From contig CALSRX010000004.1 of the NCBI GenBank assembly GCA_943788865.1, forward strand, positions 372,001 to 436,000: a stretch of 64,000 nt of DNA, given 5' to 3'. A program made the translations under genes and the position numbers. Within the stretch, counting starts at the first letter, position 1, and each line of letters begins with the position of its first letter. The notes beneath the pieces were generated by a model, which ran no database searches, was not told the origin of the DNA, and saw only the letters and a list, made by a program, of their open reading frames with translations. This document shows, one piece after another, positions 55,826 through 64,000 of the stretch. This DNA is from an uncultured Polaribacter sp. Lineage in GTDB: Bacteria; Bacteroidota; Bacteroidia; Flavobacteriales; Flavobacteriaceae.

Positions 55826-57318
55826 TATGCTTTAGAAAAAATTGATTTAAAAAACACATATCCAAATCCGAAGAATAACATGAGATGAAATGGAAATAGC
55901 CCAAAATCACCTCCTTGATCTCCAACCACAAAAGCACTGTATATTCCAAATACAAAATACAACGCCAATAAGCCTTCCAATATTACATGCGCAGAGGGTT
56001 TTCTCTTAATATACTTGTTGTTTTTCCAACTATCTTTTAATGAATTGATATTGAATTTTGGTGTTCTAATAAAATCACTTTTTATACCAAAATGCCCTTC
56101 TAAAACAGCAATAGAGTTGTGTAAAGAAAATCCCATTGCAATAGAAAAGAAAGCGAAAAAAGTAGCAATATATTTTAAAAAGTTTTTGACTCCTCTACCA
56201 TAAATATTTCTAAACATATACCAATAGCAAATAAAAAAGATAAGAGAGCTTATTACAAAGAAACTCATCAAATAGAAGTAGTTTTTTAAATGAGCGTATT
56301 CATTTTTTATATACAACATGGGTATGCTTAAAATGGCTACAATTAAAACATTTAAAAACATGGTACTATTTAAGAGGTGTAAAATTGCATGCATTTTTGT
56401 TTTTAAAGTCACTTTTTTAGTTGACAAAACTCGTCTTGCCATTTTTTGAAAATTTTCTGCCCCACCTTTATTCCATCTGAATTGTTGAGATCTAGCAGCG
56501 CTAATCACTACAGGTAATTCTGCAGGAGTTTCTACTTGCTCTAAATATTTAAATTTCCAATTTTTTAATTGTGCTCTATAGCTTAAATCTAAATCTTCGG
56601 TTAATGTATCACCTTCCCAATTCCCTGCATCATAAATGCATTCTTTACGCCAAACACCCGCAGTTCCATTAAAGTTGATGAAATGCCCTTTGCTATTTCT
56701 ACCCACTTGCTCTAAGGTAAAATGTGCGTCTAAAGCAAAAGCTTGTATTCTTGTAAGTGTAGAATAATTTCTATTGATATGTCCCCAACGAGTTTGTACC
56801 ACACCAATTTCTGGGTTTTTGAAATACGGAATGGTTTCAAGTAGCCAATTTTCTTTGGGTAAAAAATCGGCATCAAAAATGGCAATAAACTCTCCTTTTG
56901 CTTGTTCTAAACCTGCTTTTAAAGCACCGGCTTTAAACCCTTTTCGGTTGCTTCTGCAAATATGTTGAATGTCTATTCCTGTTTTTTGCAATGCTTTAAT
57001 TTGAGTTGCTGTAGAATTTACAGATTCATCTGTAGAATCGTCTAAAACCTGAATTTCTAATTTTTCTTTTGGGTATTTTAACTTTACAATGTTGTTTAGT
57101 AAGCGTTCCATCACATACAGTTCATTGTAAACAGGAAGCTGAATGGTTACTAAAGGAATTTCATCTGAATTTGAAAAATCAAACATGTCACAGGTTTCTT
57201 CCTTTTTTTGAGCCTTTAAATAATTAAACAACAGATTGAGTTGCGAAATGGCGTATATAAAAATAAGCACCAAAGCAATCATGTAAATCGAAATAATAAA
57301 GTACGCAACAACAATCAT
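55825..57318 (-). CDS. Family 2 glycosyltransferase, cellulose-synthase-like membrane protein
   Basis: 497 residues: N-terminal helix, GT2 domain with IFDADFLP (DxD), TEDLDLSYR and the QQFRW motif, then four C-terminal helices. This set is characteristic of processive beta-glycosyltransferases such as CESA/CslA or glucosylceramide synthase-like enzymes. Product unknown. It overlaps both neighbours (4 nt with the DPM-like gene, 1 nt with GT87), so translation is coupled. Confidence 0.88.
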   Translation of the reverse strand: MIVVAYFIISIYMIALVLIFIYAISQLNLLFNYLKAQKKEETCDMFDFSNSDEIPLVTIQLPVYNELYVMERLLNNIVKLKYPKEKLEIQVLDDSTDESVNSTATQIKALQKTGIDIQHICRSNRKGFKAGALKAGLEQAKGEFIAIFDADFLPKENWLLETIPYFKNPEIGVVQTRWGHINRNYSTLTRIQAFALDAHFTLEQVGRNSKGHFINFNGTAGVWRKECIYDAGNWEGDTLTEDLDLSYRAQLKNWKFKYLEQVETPAELPVVISAARSQQFRWNKGGAENFQKMARRVLSTKKVTLKTKMHAILHLLNSTMFLNVLIVAILSIPMLYIKNEYAHLKNYFYLMSFFVISSLIFFICYWYMFRNIYGRGVKNFLKYIATFFAFFSIAMGFSLHNSIAVLEGHFGIKSDFIRTPKFNINSLKDSWKNNKYIKRKPSAHVILEGLLALYFVFGIYSAFVVGDQGGDFGLFPFHLMLFFGFGYVFFKSIFSKA

Positions 57319-58004
57319 TTAAAACTATATTTAAAAATCCAGCCTAGAATTTTAATTCCGGCCATTATACTTCCTTTTAAAGTTCCAGAAACTTTAGAAA
57401 CCCCAATTCTATTTCTGTATTTCATTGGTATTTCTATATATGTTAACTTTTGTTTTAATGCTTTTAATTGCATTTCAACAGTCCAACCATAGGTTTTGTC
57501 TTCCATGTTTAAATCCAAAAGCTTCGTGTATTTAATTGCTCTAAACGGACCTAAATCTGTAAATTTTGCTCCAAAAAAGAGCTTCATTAAAAATGTTGCT
57601 AGCCAATTTCCGAATACCTGTTGAGGTGTCATAGAACCTGCTTCTCGTAAGCTTTTTACTCTAGCGCCAATTACAAAATCTATATTATCATTGATAATTG
57701 GATGTACTAATGCTGTTAATTGTTCTGGATAATCAGAATAATCGCCATCTAGAAAAACAATAATATCTGGTTTTATTGCCTGCTTTGCAACATAATCCAT
57801 TCCTTTTAAACAAGCAAAACCATATCCTTTTCTGTTTTCTTGTAAAACAGTTGCTCCAGCATTTTTAGCATTCTCTTCTGTTTGATCAGTTGAGTTGTTA
57901 CTTATCACAATAATTTCATCAACCATAGACGGAATGTCTTGAATAACTTTTGCAATGGAATCTTGCTCGTTATAAGCAGGAATAATGACTTTGATGACTG
58001 ACAT
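57315..58004 (-). CDS. Dolichyl-phosphate-mannose-synthase-like GT2
   Basis: 229 residues. VIIPAYNEQDSIAKVI, ISNNSTDQTEENA and VFLDGDYSDYPEQL are standard for polyprenyl-phosphate glycosyltransferases (DPM/GtrB type). One C-terminal hydrophobic stretch. It would make the lipid-linked sugar donor used by the GT87-like protein in the same run. Its stop overlaps the next start by 4 nt (ATGA). Confidence 0.88.
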   Translation of the reverse strand: MSVIKVIIPAYNEQDSIAKVIQDIPSMVDEIIVISNNSTDQTEENAKNAGATVLQENRKGYGFACLKGMDYVAKQAIKPDIIVFLDGDYSDYPEQLTALVHPIINDNIDFVIGARVKSLREAGSMTPQQVFGNWLATFLMKLFFGAKFTDLGPFRAIKYTKLLDLNMEDKTYGWTVEMQLKALKQKLTYIEIPMKYRNRIGVSKVSGTLKGSIMAGIKILGWIFKYSFK

Positions 58005-58042
58005 TGATTTTTTTAATTTGTGGTAAAAATACGATAGTATTT

Positions 58043-59665
58043 TTATTGTTTGTTTACGAACTTCATTAAATCAACATCATTGCCTAACAAAATATCAGTT
58101 GGATTGATGCGTCCTTTTTCTGGACCGTTTTCTAGTTTTAAAACACCACGCGGACAAACAGCAGAACAAATTCCGCATCCAACACAACTAGATCTTACAA
58201 TATTTTCACCCTTCTGTGCATAAGCTCTTACATCTATTCCTTGTTCACAATAGGTAGAACAATTTCCGCAAGAAATACATTGTCCGCCATTTGTTGTAAT
58301 TCTAAAACGAGATTTAAAACGTTGTACCAACCCTAAATAAGCAGCTAATGGACACCCAAATCGGCACCAAACACGATTTCCGAAAATTGGATAAAACCCT
58401 GTTCCAATAACACCAGCAAACCAAGCTCCAATTAAAAAACTATACGAATCTTTTATCCATTGCGAATTGATTCCTAAAAACGATTGTGCTCCTGTAAAAT
58501 AACAATACAATGTTACAAAGGTCATCACTAAAGAGAATACTAAAACTCCATGAACTAACCAGCGTTCTAATTTCCATGCCTTTAAAGTTTTGTTAGAATG
58601 TTGTCTGTAAGGATCGCCTAATGTTTCTGCCAATCCACCACAGCCACAAACCCAAGAGCAATACCAACGTTTCCCAAAGAAATATACCATTACCGGTACA
58701 ATAACGAGGGTTAGTACAATACCCCACACTAAAATAAAAAGTCCGATTGCACCGCTACTATTTAAGGTGTCTAAATTCCAATCAAAAAAGAAATCATAAT
58801 CTAAAGGAAACGCATTTTTAAAATCATAGCCAGGCATGTTTAAGCTGGTCATAATTTCTGGAATTAAGAAAGCAAATACAATTTGAAAAAACAACACAGA
58901 CGTTGTGCGTATAAGTTGATATTTATTATAACGGTATTTAATGTACATTCTTGTAGCCATTACTAACATAATTGTACAATACAAAAATCCGTATACAAAC
59001 CATTGCGAAGCTAGACCACCATTTAAAAATTTGCTAATAGGATCAAAAATAAAAGTCCAATTCACAACATAATCTGGCATAAAATATAAAACGAGATAGA
59101 AAGAAACTAAATAGAATAGTACCAACCAGGCAATCCAACCTCTATTTGTACTCGATTCTAAATAAATGCCATTGTTTTTAATTCCTGGTCTTCCAAGCGT
59201 TTTAAAGTTTGGTAAAATAAATAGAAGGGCTCCAAAAATGGCCAATCCAAAAGTAAGCCACCAAACTAAAACAGCATTTTCTTTTACAAAACCAGTACCT
59301 GCAATTTTTGCCAAATCAAAACTTAAGGTATGTGGTTTTCCATAAATTTTATATTGATATTGTGCTCCTTTTTTATCCCAATTTTTTTCAGCATCGTATT
59401 TAGAAATCAATGCATCATAATGTTCATTAGAAGTTTTGAAAGCATTCCGTACGCGATTTGAAAATTCGAAAATAGTTAAATTTTCAGAGGTTACGATTGC
59501 CTTTTCTAGCTCACTTTTAATTAGCTCATTTTTATAGTTTTTTTCTTTAAGATAGGTGTCTAACTCATCGGATGTTAAGTGAAATGAGCCCGTAAAAATA
59601 GTTCCCGTAAAAACAGCTAGACCTATTAAAAAAACGATTAAACCTAAGTTTTTTATTGCTTTCAT
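58043..59665 (-). CDS. NosR/NapH-like membrane 4Fe-4S protein
   Basis: 540 residues. A helix at the N-terminus, an extracytoplasmic domain (about 25-130), several helices with CSWVCGCGG and WCRFGCPLAAYLG, then two ferredoxin clusters at 463-476 (CISCGNCSTYCEQG) and 494-507 (CVGCGICSAVCPRG). This is a transmembrane electron-transfer protein. Similar proteins serve N2O or nitrate reduction, but no such reductase is nearby. 5 nt after the FAD oxidoreductase and 38 nt before the DPM-like gene. Confidence 0.85.
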   Translation of the reverse strand: MKAIKNLGLIVFLIGLAVFTGTIFTGSFHLTSDELDTYLKEKNYKNELIKSELEKAIVTSENLTIFEFSNRVRNAFKTSNEHYDALISKYDAEKNWDKKGAQYQYKIYGKPHTLSFDLAKIAGTGFVKENAVLVWWLTFGLAIFGALLFILPNFKTLGRPGIKNNGIYLESSTNRGWIAWLVLFYLVSFYLVLYFMPDYVVNWTFIFDPISKFLNGGLASQWFVYGFLYCTIMLVMATRMYIKYRYNKYQLIRTTSVLFFQIVFAFLIPEIMTSLNMPGYDFKNAFPLDYDFFFDWNLDTLNSSGAIGLFILVWGIVLTLVIVPVMVYFFGKRWYCSWVCGCGGLAETLGDPYRQHSNKTLKAWKLERWLVHGVLVFSLVMTFVTLYCYFTGAQSFLGINSQWIKDSYSFLIGAWFAGVIGTGFYPIFGNRVWCRFGCPLAAYLGLVQRFKSRFRITTNGGQCISCGNCSTYCEQGIDVRAYAQKGENIVRSSCVGCGICSAVCPRGVLKLENGPEKGRINPTDILLGNDVDLMKFVNKQ

Positions 59666-59670
59666 ACTAC

Positions 59671-61011
59671 TTATGCGCTAAAAATTTGTGCCCAGCTTTT
59701 TTTCTTAAGTTGGATGTTTGTATGGTGTTCTTTATTGAATTTTGCTACTATTTCTGGTTCGTGAAGTTTGTAAAACTCAGGATCAAAGTTGGCATCTGCT
59801 AAATGTTCTAATACATATTCAATCGTTTGTTTTTCATCTAAAACGCGATTGAAAAAATCGTGTCGCATTCGTATTCCGAAGGTGTTAATTCCAGTAAATT
59901 GGTTGGTATTTTTGTCATAATTGATATGAATACATTTTTTACCACTTTCATGTTCCCAATAAAAACGAGCTTCATTTTCTTTTGATTGAGCCCAAACCCA
60001 ACCATAGGTTTGATATTCGATGTCAAAGAATTTAGCCGAGTTAAACCAATGTCCAGGCTTGTATGCAATTCTATTTCCACAGATGGTTTGCGCCACCGTT
60101 TCTCCCATCATTCTTCCTGTATACCAAACAGCTTCTATAGGCTTTCTTTGTCCGATACTTTCATGCTGTTCAGCACAATCTCCAATAGCGTAAATGTTAG
60201 GTGTATTGGTTTCTAAAAACCGATTCACTTTTACACCTCTACCAATTTCTAGATCCGAATCTTTTAAAAAATCAACATTAGGTGAAACTCCAGCGGTTAA
60301 CCCTACCACATTACACTTAATTTCTTCCCCCGTTTCGGCAATGATTACTGATTTTACATTTCCGTTTTCATCAGATTTGATTTCTTGTAAATTAACGCCC
60401 AAACGTAAATCAATACCATTGTCTGTAATTTCTTTATTAATGATTGCAGATTCTTCTTTTGGTAAAACACCATTCCAAAAACTTTGCTCCCTTACTAAAA
60501 AGGTAACAGGAATCTTTCTGCTATGTAGCATTTCTGCCAATTCTATTCCGATTAATCCACCACCAACAATTACAGCACGTTTACAAATAGAATTGTTAGG
60601 TGCATATTTTTCTAAATTTTCTAAATCCTGTTTATGATACATTCCTAGAACACCTTTTAAATCTTGACCTGGCCATCCAAATTTATTGGGTTTAGAACCT
60701 GTAGCAATAATCAGTTTATCATAACTTAATTTTTCGCCGTCAGAAAACTCAATTTCATTCAATTTAGAATGTACTTTTGTAACAAACCCTTTTTTAAGAT
60801 TGATGCGATTTTTATTCCAAAACCAAGGTTCATAAGGCTGTGTGTGTTCAAACTTCATGTGCCCCATATATACGTACATGAGCGCCGTTCTAGAAAAAAA
60901 ATAATCAGTTTCTGCAGAAATAATTGTAATTTCTTTGTCTGAGTTTTTCCGGATATGTCTAGCTGCAGTAACACCAGAGATTCCATTTCCTATAATAACA
61001 ATGTGTTCCAT
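59671..61011 (-). CDS. FAD-dependent NAD(P)H oxidoreductase
   Basis: 446 residues with FAD motif IIGNGISGVTAARHIRK, NAD(P) motif VVGGGLIGIELAEML and FAD motif YAIGDCAEQ. It resembles rubredoxin/ferredoxin reductases or the first part of NirB. The last 100 residues are an added domain. Likely passes electrons from NAD(P)H to the adjacent NosR-like protein. First gene of the minus-strand run. Confidence 0.85.
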   Translation of the reverse strand: MEHIVIIGNGISGVTAARHIRKNSDKEITIISAETDYFFSRTALMYVYMGHMKFEHTQPYEPWFWNKNRINLKKGFVTKVHSKLNEIEFSDGEKLSYDKLIIATGSKPNKFGWPGQDLKGVLGMYHKQDLENLEKYAPNNSICKRAVIVGGGLIGIELAEMLHSRKIPVTFLVREQSFWNGVLPKEESAIINKEITDNGIDLRLGVNLQEIKSDENGNVKSVIIAETGEEIKCNVVGLTAGVSPNVDFLKDSDLEIGRGVKVNRFLETNTPNIYAIGDCAEQHESIGQRKPIEAVWYTGRMMGETVAQTICGNRIAYKPGHWFNSAKFFDIEYQTYGWVWAQSKENEARFYWEHESGKKCIHINYDKNTNQFTGINTFGIRMRHDFFNRVLDEKQTIEYVLEHLADANFDPEFYKLHEPEIVAKFNKEHHTNIQLKKKSWAQIFSA

Positions 61012-61049
61012 AAACTTGTTTGATGGCTATTCTGTCGATGCGTAAGTTA

Positions 61050-61057
61050 CAAACTTA
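61050..61057 (-). promoter_or_regulatory. Candidate -7 box for the FAD oxidoreductase run
   Basis: Minus-strand TAAGTTTG matches TAnnTTTG, 38 nt before the ATG at 61011. No clear -33. The divergent gap (61012-61178) holds nothing else recognised. Confidence 0.4.
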
Positions 61058-61178
61058 AAAAGATAATTTAATTTAGAATGGTTATAGATAAATAAGAAGT
61101 TTTTCACTTTGTAAAAATTCTTAATATTTAACAAATGTTTGATGGTGTTATTCTAAAAAATACTATAATTTAGGAGTT

Positions 61179-62183
61179 ATGAAAACCAAATTATTACTGA
61201 TTTTTTGTCTTGCGTTTTTTCAGTTTTCTTTTTATGGTCAAAACAAGAAAATAAACGGAATAAGCTTTGTCGCTTCGCGTTCTGCAATTGATTCAAAGCA
61301 TGTTAAGCCAGTTTTGGAAGTGAATGGAAATTATGTAGCATTAATGCCTTTTGGTTTTTTCAGGGATATGGAAAATCCAAAAATCATATACAATTCAAAT
61401 CGACAATGGTTTGGAGAAACTAGAAAAGGATTAGAACATTACGCAAAAGAATTTAAGAAAAGCAATGTAAAATTAATGATCAAACCTCAACTATGGGCTT
61501 CAAGAGGTTTATACACGGGTTATATAGAAATGAATTCTGAAGAAAATTGGAAGATTTTAGAAGAATCTTACGAGAAATTTATGTTAGAATTTGCTGATAT
61601 TGCTCAGAAAATAAATGCAGATATTTTATGTATTGGTACAGAATTAGAAAAATTTGTTACCAAAAGACCAACTTATTGGAATCAATTAATCGTAAAAATT
61701 AAGAAAATTTATAAAGGTAAATTAACCTATGCCTCAAATTGGGATGAGTTTAAAAGAGTGCCTTTTTGGGATAAAATAGATTATATAGGTGTTGATGCTT
61801 ATTTTCCTTTAAGTGATAAAAAAACACCTTCTGTCTTAGATTTTGAAAAAGGTTGGAAACCACATAAAGAGCAAATATTAAAGATTCAACAAAAATTTAA
61901 CAAACCAGTTTTGTTTACCGAATATGGTTATAGAAGTGTAGATTTTAATGGTAAAAAACCTTGGGAATCAAATCGATTAGAAGGAGCTGTTAATTTAGAA
62001 GCACAGAAAAATGCAACCCAAGCTATTTTCAATCAGTTTTGGAAAGAGAGTTGGTTTGCTGGAGGGTTTATTTGGAAATGGTTTCATAATCATGAAAATG
62101 TTGGTGGTGAAAAGAACAACAGGTTTACACCACAAAACAAACCTACAGAAGCTTTGATAAAGAAATTGTATAAAATCAATTAA
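61179..62183 (+). CDS. Secreted GH113-like glycoside hydrolase
   Basis: 334 residues with a signal peptide (MKTKLLLIFCLAFFQFSFYGQ). TIM barrel with candidate acid/base Glu155 (CIGTELEKF) and nucleophile Glu248 (LFTEYGYRS), as in GH113 beta-mannanases. NYVALMPFGF and ASNWDEF are further family features. Likely cleaves beta-mannan or a related glycan outside the cytoplasm. Not part of a polysaccharide-utilisation locus. Confidence 0.82.
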   Translation: MKTKLLLIFCLAFFQFSFYGQNKKINGISFVASRSAIDSKHVKPVLEVNGNYVALMPFGFFRDMENPKIIYNSNRQWFGETRKGLEHYAKEFKKSNVKLMIKPQLWASRGLYTGYIEMNSEENWKILEESYEKFMLEFADIAQKINADILCIGTELEKFVTKRPTYWNQLIVKIKKIYKGKLTYASNWDEFKRVPFWDKIDYIGVDAYFPLSDKKTPSVLDFEKGWKPHKEQILKIQQKFNKPVLFTEYGYRSVDFNGKKPWESNRLEGAVNLEAQKNATQAIFNQFWKESWFAGGFIWKWFHNHENVGGEKNNRFTPQNKPTEALIKKLYKIN

Positions 62184-62268
62184 GAATAAAAAACTCAAAA
62201 CATGATAAATGTTCTAATTTAGAATAAATCAATAACTTAAATTTGTTTTTATTCAAAAAGCATTCATC

Positions 62269-63102
62269 ATGAAAAAAGTTATTGTTCCTATAGATTTTTC
62301 AGAACATTCAGAGCATGCATTAAAAGCTGCAGCACTTTTAGCTAAAAGAAATAATATTGAAATTGTTGCCTTGCATATGCTAGACTTAAATATAGCTTCA
62401 TTAAGCGATAGCGCAAGTGATATCCAAGCACAGTCTGTTTTTTATTTAAAATTAGCTGAAAAAAAAATCAAAACTTTTTTAAAGAAAGAGTATTTAAAAG
62501 GACTAAACGTTACTCCTGTTATCAAGCATTATTTGTCATTTAGAGAAATTAATGAAATAGCTGAAGAGGTAAAAGCCGACTTAATTGTAATGAGTTCTCA
62601 TGGTGTAAGTGGTATAAAAGAAATTTTTGTTGGCTCTAATACCGAGAAAGTTGTCAGATTTGCAACTATTCCTGTTTTAGTTTTAAAAGAAGAGTTGTTT
62701 GATTTAAATTTTGAAGATGTTGTGTATGCTACTGATTTTTCTGAAGAATCAATTCCGGCATATAAAAAAGCGCTACAGTTAATAGATTTTTTTGGGGCAG
62801 AATTACACTTGTTATTTGTAAATACGCCAAACGATAAGTTTAAAACTTCTACAGAAATGAAAGAAATGGCTGCTAATTTTTTAAATAAATCCGATCAGGA
62901 TATCAGTAAACTTAAAGAAATTACTTTTGAATGTGAATCTACTATTGAAAAAGGAATTATAAGATTTTCGGATAGAATAGGGGCAGATTTAATTGCTGTA
63001 AGCACACATGGTAGAAAAGGATTGTCTCATCTCTTTGAAGGAAGCGTTGCAGAAGATTTAAGTAATCATTCTATGTTGCCAGTAGTTACAATAAAAATAT
63101 AA
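62269..63102 (+). CDS. Tandem universal stress protein
   Basis: 277 residues, two USP domains: the first begins VIVPIDFSEHSEHALKAA, the second VVYATDFSEESIPAYKKA (near residue 146). Each ends with an ATP-loop-like segment (SSHGVSGIKEIFVGS; STHGRKGLSHLFEGS). Stress response role; partners unknown. Confidence 0.92.
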   Translation: MKKVIVPIDFSEHSEHALKAAALLAKRNNIEIVALHMLDLNIASLSDSASDIQAQSVFYLKLAEKKIKTFLKKEYLKGLNVTPVIKHYLSFREINEIAEEVKADLIVMSSHGVSGIKEIFVGSNTEKVVRFATIPVLVLKEELFDLNFEDVVYATDFSEESIPAYKKALQLIDFFGAELHLLFVNTPNDKFKTSTEMKEMAANFLNKSDQDISKLKEITFECESTIEKGIIRFSDRIGADLIAVSTHGRKGLSHLFEGSVAEDLSNHSMLPVVTIKI

Positions 63103-63127
63103 ATTTAAGTGGTTAAACACTGATGTT

Positions 63128-64000
63128 TTAGCAACACCCACCACCATCATAATGGAAAGTAGATTCGCTAATAAAAACATCATCTCTATTTAAAGCTGCA
63201 ATTTGACCAGCTGTTTTATCACAAATAGCTAGAGGCTGGTTTTTCAATAAAATGTGTCCAGCTTTGTCATCAAAATATTCTTCATTCCCAAAATATATGG
63301 CAGCTTTTCCAGTAAAAACACAGGGTCCATCTGCTGGCATCGGATCTTTGATTGCAGCAACTTCAATAGATTCTATGTAAATTAACTCGTCTGTTGGATA
63401 ATTTTTTGGATCTAAAATCCGGTACGGTTTTCTAGCTCTGATTTCTATAGTTCCAAAACCTGCATCTGTCAATGCTTTTACATAATCTGCAATTGTTAAA
63501 CTTCCAGACAAACACAATGCACGCAAACGTTCGTCATTGCGTAATGTTTCATTCATGGGTTGCTCACAAGTTGGATCACTCATGACCAAACGTCCATGAG
63601 GTTTTAAAACTCTGTACATTTCTGAAATGGCTTTTTGCAAATCGTCTTCTTTAAAAATATTGAACAAACAATTCTGAGCAGCAACATCAATCGAATTGTC
63701 TTCAACGGGTAAATTCATGGCATCACCTTTTCGTAAATCAACAAATTCGCTTTTAAACCAATCGTTTTGTTCTTCTGCAATTTTAAAATTTTTACGAGAA
63801 GCTTCTAGCATTTCATCGACAACATCCAGCCCAATGACACCTCCTTTTTGTCTATTAAAATAAGCGAATTGTAACAATTCCATTCCGCCACCAACACCCA
63901 CATACAATAGTTGAGGGTTGTTTGTTAAATCACGTGCATGCACCGTAGAACCACAACCGTAATTCATTTCTTGCATGATTTTAGGAATCTTTAATCCAGG
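63128..64000 (-). CDS. arsM: Arsenite methyltransferase ArsM, arsenosugar type (partial)
   Basis: The gene runs off the right edge; the frame stays open to 64000 (PGLKIPKIM upstream of residue 1 used here), so the true start is outside. SAM-binding VGVGGGMELLQFAYF, Cys in NYGCGSTV, AQNCLFNIF and ALCLSGSL, and a C-terminal GGGCC that could bind arsenic. The product would methylate As(III). Related enzymes work with ArsS and a glycosyltransferase in arsenosugar synthesis; those genes would be beyond the edge. Confidence 0.88.
   Translation of the reverse strand, partial: PGLKIPKIMQEMNYGCGSTVHARDLTNNPQLLYVGVGGGMELLQFAYFNRQKGGVIGLDVVDEMLEASRKNFKIAEEQNDWFKSEFVDLRKGDAMNLPVEDNSIDVAAQNCLFNIFKEDDLQKAISEMYRVLKPHGRLVMSDPTCEQPMNETLRNDERLRALCLSGSLTIADYVKALTDAGFGTIEIRARKPYRILDPKNYPTDELIYIESIEVAAIKDPMPADGPCVFTGKAAIYFGNEEYFDDKAGHILLKNQPLAICDKTAGQIAALNRDDVFISESTFHYDGGGCC

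Overview
The window is AT-rich, densely packed chromosomal DNA from a member of the Bacteroidota, most likely a marine Flavobacteriaceae (Polaribacter/Tenacibaculum-like; genus is an inference). Support: Bacteroidota promoters with a TAnnTTTG -7 box, secreted proteins with short signal peptides ending in SQA/AQ, a group II geranylgeranylglyceryl-phosphate synthase, a CarboxypepD_reg/TonB-receptor-like barrel, DUF3127, DUF2797 and GH3-family proteins, and flavobacterial intergenic repeats. I see no rRNA, tRNA, CRISPR array, integrase or transposase. This is ordinary core genome with a few accessory loci.

Layout. 1-2.9 kb (minus strand): pnuC, a NadR-like kinase and arfB, then a TPP riboswitch with its own promoter, leading into the first 23 codons of an exported protein cut off by the left edge. 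2.1-7.1 kb: GGGP synthase, a phosphopantetheinyl transferase divergent from ahcY, a DinB-like protein and a DUF900 hydrolase. 7.1-12.4 kb: an SLC13 carrier, the D-glutamate catabolic pair dgcA-dgcN and a YifB/ComM ATPase. 12.6-23.3 kb: a large outer-membrane receptor, then on the minus strand an S10 peptidase, DsbD, and the chain pabB - small ORF - serine hydrolase - tilS. 23.4-36.4 kb: an SSS symporter with a NagX-like membrane acyltransferase, lpdA, a haem-binding protein, a glycosyltransferase, purE/purK, and three broken genes. 36.5-46.5 kb: greA, HIT, a histidine kinase, flavin reductase-DUF3127-aat, aminopeptidase P, GNAT, MazG-like, and a 1036-residue BNR/VPS10-type protein. 46.5-53.7 kb: aroA (broken), queA, rlmN, a polyprenyl synthase, GH3 (broken), DUF2797. 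53.7-61.0 kb: a minus-strand run of an FAD oxidoreductase, a NosR-like Fe-S membrane protein, three glycosyltransferases and a PAS/Cys4 protein. 61.2-64 kb: a GH113-like hydrolase, a tandem universal stress protein, and an arsenite methyltransferase running off the right edge.

The most notable observations are as follows. (1) Five genes carry reading-frame damage, seven single-base indels and one in-frame stop in total. Three of the indels are in aroA, whose C-terminal end (to 47764) shows up only after the third frame correction. The encoded proteins are otherwise well conserved, so either the sequence contains errors or the decay is very recent. (2) A 66-bp palindromic repeat sits in frame inside the coding region of a GT87-like membrane glycosyltransferase and adds 22 residues. 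(3) The TPP riboswitch at the left edge has a second palindromic repeat between its aptamer and the start codon. (4) An FAD/Fe-S electron-transfer pair is arranged like an operon with polyprenyl-phosphate-type glycosyltransferases, and its substrate is unclear. I do not see a clearly new multi-gene defence or mobile system here.
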